64,000 nt of DNA from Terriglobia bacterium (lineage in GTDB: Bacteria; Acidobacteriota; Terriglobia; Bryobacterales; Bryobacteraceae), in NCBI GenBank assembly GCA_025363475.1, contig JANYDS010000061.1:1-64000 (forward strand), given 5' to 3'. Numbering within the stretch: position 1 is the stretch's first letter; each line of letters opens with the position of its first letter. Shown here one piece after another: positions 42,372-51,621 of the stretch. The translations under genes were made by a program, and so were the position numbers. The notes below the pieces were generated by a model. The model searched no databases, was not told where the DNA came from, and was given only the letters and a program-made list of their open reading frames with translations.

Positions 42372-43541
42372 CTATTTTTGAACTACCGCCTGGTAAGTCG
42401 CAAGGTACCGGTCGGCAGCATACGGCCAGCTGAACGTCTCCGCAAGGTGCCGGCTGGCCGCGACAGGCGGCACAGCAAGCCACGCAGCCATGCCTTCCCG
42501 CAGGCCTGCCACCGTGGCGGGGACAATCTGAACACCAAGGATTTCAGTTACGCCGCCGGCATCTGCTGCGAGAACCGCTTTGCCCGCAGCCAGGCCTTCG
42601 AGTGCCACAATGCCGAAGGGTTCACAGCGTGACGGTACCACAAGAAACAGACAACCGTTGAGGTAGCGGACAACGCCCGGCGGATCCAGACGTCCGGCGA
42701 ATATTATGCGCGACGCCAGGCCGGACTGAACAGCCTGGAGTGCAAGCGCGTCCTGTTCTTCGCCATCCCCCCCGATAACGAGGTCAATGCCTGGCCAGGT
42801 GCTGGCGAGTTCTGCGAACGCGGTCAGCAGCAGATCAAAGCCTTTGAGTGGCGTCAGACGGCCAAAGGCGAAAATGTAAGGGCGCTCCCTTGAAGCAGTG
42901 CTGTGGTCGAGGAACCGCGAGGCATCTATCCCGTTATGAATGGCGACACCTTTCTGTGCCACCGAAGATTCAAGCAGAGCGGCCTTACCAAGCAGCCAGC
43001 GTGAGCAAGCTGTCACCATAGTTGCCTCCCGGAGCACTGCGCACAGCGAGCGTGCGCGGGCGGAGCGAGTGAAGCCCGGCTCAATGTTTTCGAAACTCCG
43101 AAAGGGCTTTCGGCCAGCTCCGAACCACGTGAGGATTTCATTGCCATGCAGTGAGACCACGAGCGGGAACTGCCGCCCGTTCAGCAGTGCGAGAACAAAC
43201 GACGTTTGGGAAAGCGGGAAGTGAAGATTCACCACGTCCGGCCGGAACTGGCGGGCCAGACGCCGCAAGCGAAAAAGTGTAAGCGGGCCAAAGACCAGAC
43301 CGGCCAGAAAAAGATCGGGCCGGCCGGTCCTGAGCTGGTCCAGGGAAGGTTTCAGAAACAAATACCGGGTGACGCAAATTCCGTCCAGCACTTCGCGGGC
43401 GGGCAGGGAACGCGGGTAACGGCTGGTCACCACCTGCACCTGATGACCCTGCGCCTCGAATTGCCGGGCGAGTTCGTGGACCACTGTTTGCAGCCCGCCC
43501 AGCACAGGGGGATAGGAAGATGTGATGAGCAGAATGCGCAT
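42372..43541 (-). CDS. GT4-type glycosyltransferase (c)
   Basis: 389 residues. MRILLITSSYPPVLGGLQTVVHEL is a classic GT4 start (shown here within family limits as the glycine-rich acceptor loop). VVSLHGNEILTWFGAG, GVAIHNGIDASRF, AFGRLTPLKGFDLLLTAF, VIGGDGEEQDAL and the donor site PSRCEPFGIVALEGLAAG (E-x7-E) follow. It probably adds a hexose to the repeat unit. It lies 4 nt upstream of the polymerase and 6 nt downstream of the next GT4. Confidence 0.88.
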   Translation of the reverse strand: MRILLITSSYPPVLGGLQTVVHELARQFEAQGHQVQVVTSRYPRSLPAREVLDGICVTRYLFLKPSLDQLRTGRPDLFLAGLVFGPLTLFRLRRLARQFRPDVVNLHFPLSQTSFVLALLNGRQFPLVVSLHGNEILTWFGAGRKPFRSFENIEPGFTRSARARSLCAVLREATMVTACSRWLLGKAALLESSVAQKGVAIHNGIDASRFLDHSTASRERPYIFAFGRLTPLKGFDLLLTAFAELASTWPGIDLVIGGDGEEQDALALQAVQSGLASRIIFAGRLDPPGVVRYLNGCLFLVVPSRCEPFGIVALEGLAAGKAVLAADAGGVTEILGVQIVPATVAGLREGMAAWLAVPPVAASRHLAETFSWPYAADRYLATYQAVVQK

Positions 43542-43547
43542 GGGCGT

Positions 43548-44750
43548 TCACGAATTCGTGTGCCGCCTGACGCGTTCATACAGAGCCAGAGTCTTTTCCG
43601 CGATGCGCTCCGGAGTGTAGCGGGCCAGCACACGTTCACGGCCCGCCGCACCCAGACGCGCACGCAGGGGAGCGTTATTCAGCAGACGCTTGATGGCAGC
43701 GGCCAGTGCGCCGGAATCTCCCGACGGGACGAGAAGACCCGTAACGCCATCTTCAACAACTTCAGGTAACGCCCCTGCAGTTGTGGCGACAACTGGAATT
43801 CCGAAGGCCATCGCTTCGATTACACTGATGCCAAAACTTTCAAACAATGACGGCATGACGAACACTGTCGCCTGTACATAAAGATCTGCAATCGTTTCCC
43901 ACGAGATATGGCCGTTCCATGACAATTGAGTGCCGGTCAGTTTGCCTTCGGGGTCAAAGCCGAATTTTGCAGGTGCCTGGCCCATTTGCCACGGTCCCGC
44001 AAGCGTGAACTTTACAGAGCCGCTGCGGCAGACTTCCTTCGCGGCTTCGAGCAGCGGGACGATTCCTTTCACGGGAGCCAGCCTGCCTGTGTACAAAACC
44101 AGCGGTGTGGCTGATGGGTGAACTGGCCTCGCGGCATGTGCGCGGGTCAGAATCGCGGCCGAGACCGGGTTGGAAATCACCTGAATGTCTTCCAGCGGTA
44201 TTTCGCTTGTACGGGCCAGTTCCAGGGCCTGAAAAGTACTGGGAGAAGTGATCGCCGCAGCGCGCCGCAGTGCAGCCAGCTCCAGGCTGCGATCCAGCCG
44301 GATACCGGTCCCGGACGGCCCACCGCTAAATTTCTGAAAGGTGAAGTTGCTGCCGTGCAGCCGCATCACCAGCGGCGCGATTGGCTTGCGCGCCAGTTGC
44401 AGTGCGCCGGTTTCTGCTGTCTCAATTACATCCGGCACGTCATCGCGAAAAACGCGGCATGCGGCCTGATAAAAACCCTGCGACCATTCGAGCTGCCGGA
44501 CCGGATGCGTGAAGCGCGAGAGCAGCGGCACCTTGCTTAAATACCAATGGCTGCCGGGCAGTTCCGCAGGCACGATTTTGACTTTCCCGCCGCAGAGTGT
44601 TTGCACTTCCTTCCTTCGGGTCCTGGCGACTACGGTGACCCGGTGACCGGCATCAGCAAGAACCGGAATCAGGGCCCGCAGGTAAGCACTAATGCCGCCC
44701 CCCGAAGATGTCTCGTAGGGCGCTTCCATCGAGATGAAGGCTATGTGCAA
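43548..44750 (-). CDS. GT4-type glycosyltransferase (d)
   Basis: About 400 residues from TTG 44750, a start inside the end of the fusion gene (10-nt overlap); no ATG is available before IAFISMEAPYETSSGGG. GT-B marks: SGGGISAYLRALIPVLADAG, VMRLHGSNFTFQKF, VISNPVSAAIL, VLYTGRLAPVKGIVPLLEAA and the donor site PSLFESFGISVIEAMAFG. The last 100 residues resemble those of the GT4 domain of the adjacent fusion gene, suggesting an old duplication. Confidence 0.85.
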   Translation of the reverse strand: MHIAFISMEAPYETSSGGGISAYLRALIPVLADAGHRVTVVARTRRKEVQTLCGGKVKIVPAELPGSHWYLSKVPLLSRFTHPVRQLEWSQGFYQAACRVFRDDVPDVIETAETGALQLARKPIAPLVMRLHGSNFTFQKFSGGPSGTGIRLDRSLELAALRRAAAITSPSTFQALELARTSEIPLEDIQVISNPVSAAILTRAHAARPVHPSATPLVLYTGRLAPVKGIVPLLEAAKEVCRSGSVKFTLAGPWQMGQAPAKFGFDPEGKLTGTQLSWNGHISWETIADLYVQATVFVMPSLFESFGISVIEAMAFGIPVVATTAGALPEVVEDGVTGLLVPSGDSGALAAAIKRLLNNAPLRARLGAAGRERVLARYTPERIAEKTLALYERVRRHTNS

Positions 44751-47437
44751 ATGCCTGTCTTCCGCGCGGAGAACAGCACGTGGCCGGCAAATTCCAGCGG
44801 TTCGGTTTCGAGGGTCCGTCTCATACTGAAACCGGAACCGAGGCCTGTCTTCGCCATCAGCCAGCTTACGGCGAAACGCAGGGAAAGCACGGGTACGATT
44901 AGCACCGCCGTGAGGGGCATGGCGATGCGGGCGGCGCGGGGGCCACCGGTACGTCTCAGCCAGGTCCATGCCTGAAGCGGTAGCGCGCCAACTCCCGGTT
45001 TGATGCTGATGTCCGAGAAGCCGTGTTTCCGCAACAGACGCCTGATGATGAGGGGACTCAGGTTGTAATACGTCTGTCCGTGTACGGGTTCCAGAAAGGA
45101 AGCGCTGCCGCAGAAGACTCCGCCCGGTGAGAGCAGGCGTGCGGCTTCCGCAAACAGATGCTCCGGTTGTTCCAGATATTCAAGGACCTGCCATGCAATG
45201 ACGCAAGCGGCCGAGGCTGAAGCAAACGGGGCTTGCGCGATATCGCCGCGAATGATGGCGCTGAACCTGTTGCCGCCACGGCCCCGGTCTATGCCAAACC
45301 AGCGATAGCCGCGAGCTTCGGCTACAGAGCGATGACGCCCTGAACCAGCGCCCAGGTCGAGGCAGATCCCGTTCCCTTCGGGCAGAATCTCATCAAGATC
45401 ATGAAAGCGAAAAGCCCCTGCAATTGTGCGCATGTCGCGCAGCCGTGTCGCAGGTTCCGCCGGCGAGTAGGGGATGGGGCCGCGAACGGCGGCTCCGGTG
45501 TCTGACCTCGGTTTTGGCTCCCAGTAGCACTCAAAGCTGCGGAACCTGCTCTTCAGTGTTGCCGCTGGCTCGCGGAACTGGGACCGGTGGCAGGCTGTGG
45601 CACGGATTTTCTTTTCGAGCGGGACTTCGAGGGCTCGCCGGGTCCAGTCGGCAGCCGGTTCGGCGGTGAACTTCTGGACATACGGCCAGTCTTCATAGAA
45701 GCGGATGGTCGCGTTGTCGTCACAAAGAAGACGGCCGATTCCATTGACCAGCCGGTGGTCAACGTGACCGCCAATGGCACAGGGAAAATAGAAAATGGCG
45801 GAAGCCGCTTTGTCCCGCACAAGCGCCGCAATTCTTTCGTACAGGTTTGCTTCAAGGGCAGTATCGGCGGATTGGATGGCTCCCCGAAGCTGCTCGTAAC
45901 TGGTGTAGAGCGGCTGACCTGCGGCATCCTGCCGGTAAGGCGCGTCGGAGAAATCCCAGTGTTCGGCCGCACTGACATCAAGGGCAGCCAGACTCTCCTG
46001 GTCTTCTGCGCGCCGCTGCGCCTGGACATCTCCGGTAAGCTTCCATTTTGAATGCAGGTGGCGCGCAAAAGCGGAAAGTGAACCGGCTTCGGGAACGCGT
46101 GTGAAGAGTGTGATGACTGTGACTTTGGCGCCCTTGTCACGCAAGAGTTCGATCAGGCCGCCGCAGGAAATAACTGCGTCATCGGGGTGCGGGGAAAAGA
46201 AGATGTGTTCCTCGCCTTCCGTCAGATCCGCCGGGGGTTTTTCCAGCCCAGCGGCGCGCACGTAGAGCCGCACGTTGTCTTCAAGCTGGTGTTGAACCTC
46301 AAAACTGCGGCGCGCATGTTCACGGCCTGCAGCTCCCATACGGGTTCGTAAAGCGGGATCGCGCAACAGCCGGACCACGGCGGCGGCAAGCGCCTCGCTG
46401 TCGCCGGGATTCACCAGAACACCGCAGTCGCTGTCTCCCACCACTTCAGGGAACGCGCCGGCGTTGGTCACAACAACAGGCACTCCGGCCGCCATGCCTT
46501 CCAGCGCCGAGAGGCCGAAGGTTTCGTAAAACGACGGGCAGACGCAGACTTGCGCCACGTCATACCAGGCCGGCAGATCTTCGCGCGTTACATGTCCCAG
46601 CAGTTCAATCTGACCGTCCAGGCCGGACTGTTCGATCATGCGGTCAAGGTCCGCCTGGGGCAGGCTGGCGTGGCGTTTGCCCGCAAGCAGGAAACGGGTA
46701 CCGGGAACCTGCTCATTGATGCGTATAGCGGCTTCGAGCAAAACGCTGATGCCTTTGCGCAGTTCGAGACGGCCCACATAAAGCACCGCGAGGCTTCCCG
46801 GCTTGTTGCTGAAAGGAGGGTGGCCGTGTGTCGCAAGCAGCGGGATGTTGTTAGGGATGACTTCGGTGGGCGGGGTGCGGCGGCCGAGTTCACGACGAAT
46901 TTCCCTTGCGTGCGCAATGCTGGGGCTGACTAGGATCCGCGCACGAATTAAGGCGGCGCGCTGCATCATACGGCTGAGGAGCAGGGAGGCACCAATGTGC
47001 CGGCCCGGAGTGTGCAGCGCGAAAGTATATTCTTCGCCATGCAGGCGAATCACCAGAGGGATTTTCTTCAGGAAAAGCGCCACGAACAGCATCCCCGTCT
47101 CAGTGCCCTCAATGACATCAACGGGGTGTTCCGCATGCACCCGCTGCGTTTCCCGCCAGGAAATCCAGCAGTATTCCAGTTCGCGGAGAGGCTTGGCAAT
47201 TCTGCTGCCCAGCCACGGAATCTTCGAGGCGTACCAGTGAATGCTGCCGGGCTGGATGCGGCGGATCTCAATTCCACGGTCATCCTGCTGGTCCGGCTGA
47301 CCTTGTTCCGCGAGAGCTAAAACGGTAACCTGGTGCCCGCTGGCGATCAGGGCGTGTGCGAGCGTGTGAACCTGCGTACCGACGCCGCTGCCGCCGGTTC
47401 CGCTGGGGTAATCGAGGGACAGATGAAGGATGTGCAT
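44741..47437 (-). CDS. Three-domain fusion: GT4 glycosyltransferase, PIG-L deacetylase and SAM methyltransferase
   Basis: 898 residues from ATG 47437, 2 nt after the preceding stop. Residues about 1-395 are a GT4 glycosyltransferase (SLDYPSGTGGSGVGTQVHTL; VLYVGRLELRKGISVLLEAA; PSFYETFGLSALEGMAAG). Residues about 408-640 are a PIG-L/LmbE-type deacetylase with the zinc motif SPHPDDAVISCGG (417-420 HPDD) and the distal GGHVDHR. Residues about 675-898 are a class I methyltransferase (CLDLGAGSGRHRSVAEARG; VIAWQVLEYLEQPEHLF). All three active-site motifs look intact. One chain could transfer an N-acetylated sugar, deacetylate it and methylate a product. I do not recall this exact order as a named enzyme. 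Confidence 0.88.
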   Translation of the reverse strand: MHILHLSLDYPSGTGGSGVGTQVHTLAHALIASGHQVTVLALAEQGQPDQQDDRGIEIRRIQPGSIHWYASKIPWLGSRIAKPLRELEYCWISWRETQRVHAEHPVDVIEGTETGMLFVALFLKKIPLVIRLHGEEYTFALHTPGRHIGASLLLSRMMQRAALIRARILVSPSIAHAREIRRELGRRTPPTEVIPNNIPLLATHGHPPFSNKPGSLAVLYVGRLELRKGISVLLEAAIRINEQVPGTRFLLAGKRHASLPQADLDRMIEQSGLDGQIELLGHVTREDLPAWYDVAQVCVCPSFYETFGLSALEGMAAGVPVVVTNAGAFPEVVGDSDCGVLVNPGDSEALAAAVVRLLRDPALRTRMGAAGREHARRSFEVQHQLEDNVRLYVRAAGLEKPPADLTEGEEHIFFSPHPDDAVISCGGLIELLRDKGAKVTVITLFTRVPEAGSLSAFARHLHSKWKLTGDVQAQRRAEDQESLAALDVSAAEHWDFSDAPYRQDAAGQPLYTSYEQLRGAIQSADTALEANLYERIAALVRDKAASAIFYFPCAIGGHVDHRLVNGIGRLLCDDNATIRFYEDWPYVQKFTAEPAADWTRRALEVPLEKKIRATACHRSQFREPAATLKSRFRSFECYWEPKPRSDTGAAVRGPIPYSPAEPATRLRDMRTIAGAFRFHDLDEILPEGNGICLDLGAGSGRHRSVAEARGYRWFGIDRGRGGNRFSAIIRGDIAQAPFASASAACVIAWQVLEYLEQPEHLFAEAARLLSPGGVFCGSASFLEPVHGQTYYNLSPLIIRRLLRKHGFSDISIKPGVGALPLQAWTWLRRTGGPRAARIAMPLTAVLIVPVLSLRFAVSWLMAKTGLGSGFSMRRTLETEPLEFAGHVLFSARKTGICT

Positions 47438-47439
47438 GG

Positions 47440-48381
47440 CTACTCGCCGCCCAGCGCGATCAGGGCCAGATGGGTCCGCAGCCGGCCCCATCGCTGCACA
47501 AGGGAGAGAGCAGTTTCCGCCGATTTAACCCGGTCCGGGCGAAGGAAAGCAGCCAGAAGTTCGCCGGAGATCTGCAACAGACGCTTGATGTCGCGGCCCG
47601 CCTGCAGGGCATAAAACCGCCTCGATTTCGTGCGGCCATAATCGATATGCGGTTGCGATGCTCCGTCCCAATAGACACGGCTCACCAGCCATTTCGGGTT
47701 GCGCCGCCGGGGATGCACGAAATGGGAAACAGCAGCAGCCGGGGCGTAGTACAAGGGCAACCCGTTGGCGCGAAAGCGGTTGAGCAGGGCCGATTCTTCC
47801 CCCGAAATAAGCCGGGAACCTTTGCGGCCAAGGTTCTGATCGAAGCCGCCGTTGGCCAGCAGCGCAGTCACCCGGAATGCCATGTTCGCGCCAATCAGAT
47901 ATTCATCAGGGGACGTCAGAAAATGGCCTTCGCTGCCCAGATCGAGGCCGGAGTAGAGCGCCTCAAATTTCTTCGGGAGCCAGGCTGGCGGGGCAGAGCC
48001 GGTCCAGTCGAGAGAAACAAGGCCACCCACGCAGGCGGGCGCGGGGCGCAGCGTTTCAAATGCCTCAAGCAGAGTTTCCAGCCATTGCGGTTCCGCCTGG
48101 GCATCATCATCAAGGTAGGCGATGAACGGGCTGCGGACGGCGCGGGCGGCGGTGTTGCGGGCCTGCGACAGACCCAGTTTTGCTTCAAATATGTAGCGAA
48201 CGGAAGGCTGCCGCATGGCTGCCTCTTCGACGATGGCCTTTGTGGAATCGGTGGAAGCGTTATCGATCACTAAAACTTCGAATTGCTCCGCCGGCAGAGT
48301 TTGGGCGGCCAGACTGCGCAGTGCTTTTCCCAGAACGGCGGCGCCGTTGTGTGTGCAGACCGCCGCTGAAATGCACAGCAT
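47440..48381 (-). CDS. GT2-type glycosyltransferase
   Basis: 313 residues from ATG 48381, 5 nt after the preceding stop; the longer open frame upstream overlaps the neighbouring GT4. GT-A marks: ISAAVCTHNGAAVLGKALRSL, VLVIDNASTDSTKAIV, GLSQARNTAARAVRSPFIAY with YLDDDAQAEPQWLE (metal site), and SGEESALLNRFRANGLPLYY. Donor and acceptor unknown. It precedes the three-domain fusion gene by 2 nt. Confidence 0.87.
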   Translation of the reverse strand: MLCISAAVCTHNGAAVLGKALRSLAAQTLPAEQFEVLVIDNASTDSTKAIVEEAAMRQPSVRYIFEAKLGLSQARNTAARAVRSPFIAYLDDDAQAEPQWLETLLEAFETLRPAPACVGGLVSLDWTGSAPPAWLPKKFEALYSGLDLGSEGHFLTSPDEYLIGANMAFRVTALLANGGFDQNLGRKGSRLISGEESALLNRFRANGLPLYYAPAAAVSHFVHPRRRNPKWLVSRVYWDGASQPHIDYGRTKSRRFYALQAGRDIKRLLQISGELLAAFLRPDRVKSAETALSLVQRWGRLRTHLALIALGGE

Positions 48382-48386
48382 GACGA

Positions 48387-49559
48387 TTATGCGGCTGCCG
48401 CAATCATTGCCTGATATACAGGCACCATCTGTTGCACCACGCGGTCCACTGCATACAGATCTTCCACGCGCTGACGGGCAGCCCGGCCAAGTTCCGCACA
48501 ACGGGCGGGATCACCCAGCAGGGCGACTACGGCATCAACCAGCTGATCCGGCTGCCCGGGATCAAACAGTATTCCGCTCACACCGTCTTCCAACATTTCC
48601 GGGATGCCGCCGCAACGGCTGGCGATGACGGCAGCCCCGCAGGCCATGGCTTCGAGAGTAGTGTAGGGGAAATTTTCCCAGATGGAAGGCATCAGGCAAA
48701 GGGCGGCGCTTTGGTACCAGGTTTTCACGTCCTCCCGCGGCAGCAGAGCAAAAACCAGGCGGTGTTGCTGCGACCCTGCGGCGCGCATCAGCCGCGCTTG
48801 ATAAGACTTGCCATGCTCATCTTTGGTATCGTCGCCGAAGAAACGAAAGAGTGTCTCCGGGCAGCGGGCGAGCAGTGCCGGCAGGGCTTGTTCCAGCGGG
48901 GCCAGCTTACGCCGCTGCAGTCGCCCGATGAAAACGACGTCGCGCCCGCGTGCTTCGGGCACTGGCGCGTAGGCCCGGGCGTCGATGGGGTTGGGAACAA
49001 TTGCGACTCCCGTGCCGGGACGGTGTACCCAGGCCCGCGTGCGGACGGCCATCGCTTCACTGGGAGAGGACACGGCGTTTGCTCTTAGAATCACGCGCTT
49101 TTCCAGCCAGTAAAGAAAACGCTGCCGCAGATTGGCGGGCAGCCCGTCACCCTGGTCAACGAAGATCCAGGCGGTATGCAGACGCACCATGACCGGGGGA
49201 ATATTTGCGGCGAAGGAAATGAAAAAACTATCGCCCCGGTTTTCAGCGGCTTCGATCAGGTCAATTTTTTGTTTTGCGTGAACCTGACGAACTCGTTGCA
49301 ACGCCGCCCATGCAAAGCCAGGCCAGTAGCGGTTCAGTCGCCAGATCAGTCGCATACTGCTGATGTCCGGTTGTGGCAGAATTCTGTGAACCACCACCCG
49401 ACCGATGGTCTGAATGGTTTCTTCATTTACTGCCAGGCTGATGACCGTAACGCTGTGACCAGCACCCGCCAGGCCGCGGGCCATTTCGTATGTGTAAGCT
49501 CCGATTCCTCCCCAGCCGGTTTCGGGCGGGTATTCCTGGGAAACGAAGCAGATGTGCAT
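48387..49559 (-). CDS. GT4-type glycosyltransferase (e)
   Basis: 390 residues. MHICFVSQEYPPETGWGGIG opens the GT-B fold; VMVRLHTAWIFVDQG, VSSPSEAMAVRTRAW, IVPNPIDARAYAPV, VVFIGRLQRRKLAPLEQAL, and the donor site PSIWENFPYTTLEAMACG with E-x7-E (ENFPYTTLE) follow. It lies 2 nt from the upstream methyltransferase gene. Confidence 0.88.
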   Translation of the reverse strand: MHICFVSQEYPPETGWGGIGAYTYEMARGLAGAGHSVTVISLAVNEETIQTIGRVVVHRILPQPDISSMRLIWRLNRYWPGFAWAALQRVRQVHAKQKIDLIEAAENRGDSFFISFAANIPPVMVRLHTAWIFVDQGDGLPANLRQRFLYWLEKRVILRANAVSSPSEAMAVRTRAWVHRPGTGVAIVPNPIDARAYAPVPEARGRDVVFIGRLQRRKLAPLEQALPALLARCPETLFRFFGDDTKDEHGKSYQARLMRAAGSQQHRLVFALLPREDVKTWYQSAALCLMPSIWENFPYTTLEAMACGAAVIASRCGGIPEMLEDGVSGILFDPGQPDQLVDAVVALLGDPARCAELGRAARQRVEDLYAVDRVVQQMVPVYQAMIAAAA

Positions 49560-49561
49560 CG

Positions 49562-50335
49562 CTAGTTTTTCGGCCGGCCGACGAGTATGTAGGTGACCGG
49601 GGTTTCGGAAGCTTGTTCAAGCGGGGCGATGTAATAGTCGCTTTCAACGCCATTCGACAGCGAACGGGGCAGCGGAGCATGGTACAGAGTCTCCCGTCCC
49701 AGCAGCCTTCGCACCTGATTTTCAAAGCGCAGCAGACGGCTGAAGGCCACGTGCTTGTTCAGCTTTTCCAGTTCCCGCAGTATTCCCGCATGCCGGTGGT
49801 AACTGGCCGAATGGGACTGGTGATAACGCTCCTCAATATGAAAATACTTTCCGAACAGGGCGGCAAATTCAGTGAAGGGCAGTTCCGAAAGGTGGAAGGG
49901 ATTCTTCTCCGCGCCTTTGTCAATGTAATCCGGGTTTGGCGTACTGCAAACGAACATGCCGTTTTTACGGATCACGTTACGAACTGCCTGAAGGAAAAAG
50001 TCGGGATCAGGAACGTGTTCGATGGTCTCGAAGCTGACCACCAGATCAAAAGGTCCGGTGCCCGCGAGGTCGGCCACATCTTTCTGCGCGAAGGCAACGG
50101 CGGGGTGGGCGAACTGTTGCCGTGCCAGCCGCAGGGCGTCACCGGAAATATCCACACCCAGCACGCTCAGCGCCCCTGCCTGCGCCAGAATACGGGAACC
50201 GTAACCGATGCCACAGGCCGCGTCGAGTACGGATTTTCCGGCCGCGCGCGGAGCAAAAAAATCATAACGCTGCCGGTGTTCGGGGAAGTAAAGATCCCAG
50301 TCTTCAGTACCAGGGACGAGGCGTTCGGGAATCAT
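49562..50335 (-). CDS. Class I SAM-dependent methyltransferase (ABC-export polysaccharide type)
   Basis: 257 residues. SVLDAACGIGYGSRILAQAG (motif I), LGVDISGDALRLA, VVSFETIEHVPDPDFFLQ and NGMFVCSTPNPDY identify the fold; the C-terminal NPFHLSELPFTEF segment is common in methyltransferases of O-antigen loci. Coupled to the Wzt-like ATPase by a 4-nt overlap, it could methylate the chain end, as terminal modification is what Wzt carbohydrate-binding domains recognise. That role is inference. Confidence 0.87.
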   Translation of the reverse strand: MIPERLVPGTEDWDLYFPEHRQRYDFFAPRAAGKSVLDAACGIGYGSRILAQAGALSVLGVDISGDALRLARQQFAHPAVAFAQKDVADLAGTGPFDLVVSFETIEHVPDPDFFLQAVRNVIRKNGMFVCSTPNPDYIDKGAEKNPFHLSELPFTEFAALFGKYFHIEERYHQSHSASYHRHAGILRELEKLNKHVAFSRLLRFENQVRRLLGRETLYHAPLPRSLSNGVESDYYIAPLEQASETPVTYILVGRPKN

Positions 50336-51594
50336 TGTGAGAGAGAGATCCGCTCAGTGGACCAGAAACATTTCGGCCGCACCACGCCGCGCCAGTCGCC
50401 GGTGTAATCCCCGCGCGAAGTGCCATCGTCCGTAACGCTGAAGCGCAGCTTTTCTTCCACCAGAGCACAGACCGTGCGCATGTTGCCGATCACGTAGGCA
50501 TTCACGGAGTAGCTTTCGTTGTTCAGCAGGTTGGCGGGAATGGTGCAGCGCGTTCGGAAGACCCCGGGTTCATGATGGCGCGTGCACCACTCCGGGTCGC
50601 CATAGTTGGCTGTTGTGAAGAGCAGAATACCGCGTGAGTTGCGCACGCCGATGACGGGGTTCAGCCGTGCATCCGGCTGCAGAACCACATACTCCATTTC
50701 GAGGATGATGCTGTCGGAGGTGGTAAACATGCCTGCCTGTCCCCCATCACTCATCAGCAGGCGCAGTCCCAGAATTTTCGCTGTGTCGTCACCCGGCGCA
50801 TCTTCCGGGGTCCATTCGAGAGACGTGCAGTCGTCTGTACCGGCACCCAGATATTCGTCGAGAACCTTGCCGACCGGGCCGTGACTGCGCATCTGACCGG
50901 AATCGAGCAGAATCGCCGAGCGGCAAAGGACGGCGATGCTGGTGACATCGTGGCTCACAAACAGGATGGTGCGGCCCTCTCGCGTGATGTCTCCCATCTT
51001 GCCCAGACATTTTTTCTGAAAGGCGGCGTCACCCACCGCCAAAACTTCGTCCACCAGCAGAATGTCGGGCTCCAGATGCGCGGCAACGGAAAATGCCAGC
51101 CGCATGTACATGCCGCTGGAATAGTGTTTTACCGGCGTATCGATGAAGGCTTCCTGTTCGGCAAAAGCCACGATCTCGTCGAATTTTCGTTCGATTTCAG
51201 CACGCCGCATGCCGAGAATTGCACCGTTCAGATAGATGTTCTCGCGGCCGGAGAGTTCCGGGTGAAAGCCGGTTCCCACTTCGAGCAGAGACCCCAGCCT
51301 GCCTCTGATTTCCACCTTGCCGGTGGTGGGCTCAGTGATCCTCGCCAGGATCTTCAGCAGCGTGCTTTTGCCTGCACCGTTGCGGCCGATAATGCCGGTG
51401 ACTTCGCCCTGCGGGATGCTGAAATCAACGTCGCGCAGGGCCCAGAAAGGAAGACTGGCGGGTTGCGGATTGCCCCCTGTGAGGCGGCGCACGGAACGGG
51501 TAATAGTGTCGCGAAAGGTGCTGTAACCGCGACTGGTGACTCCGCCGCGGTACTGCTTGCCCAGGCCTTCAACCTGTATGGCCGGTTGGCTCAC
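50332..51594 (-). CDS. Wzt-like ABC transporter ATPase with C-terminal carbohydrate-binding domain
   Basis: 420 residues. The N-terminal ABC domain has ITGIIGRNGAGKSTLLKIL-type Walker A (about residue 70), the family-specific GSLLEVGTGFHPELSGRENI, YSSGMYMRLAFSVA (signature), DILLVDEVLAVGD (Walker B) and FVSHD. The C-terminal 170 residues are a beta-rich Wzt_C domain that in known cases binds the O-polysaccharide end. The partner permease Wzm is not adjacent or anywhere in the window, although the ATPase itself looks intact. Confidence 0.92.
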   Translation of the reverse strand: MSQPAIQVEGLGKQYRGGVTSRGYSTFRDTITRSVRRLTGGNPQPASLPFWALRDVDFSIPQGEVTGIIGRNGAGKSTLLKILARITEPTTGKVEIRGRLGSLLEVGTGFHPELSGRENIYLNGAILGMRRAEIERKFDEIVAFAEQEAFIDTPVKHYSSGMYMRLAFSVAAHLEPDILLVDEVLAVGDAAFQKKCLGKMGDITREGRTILFVSHDVTSIAVLCRSAILLDSGQMRSHGPVGKVLDEYLGAGTDDCTSLEWTPEDAPGDDTAKILGLRLLMSDGGQAGMFTTSDSIILEMEYVVLQPDARLNPVIGVRNSRGILLFTTANYGDPEWCTRHHEPGVFRTRCTIPANLLNNESYSVNAYVIGNMRTVCALVEEKLRFSVTDDGTSRGDYTGDWRGVVRPKCFWSTERISLSQ

Positions 51595-51621
51595 AGAATG
51601 GAATCCGGCACAGGATGGCTG

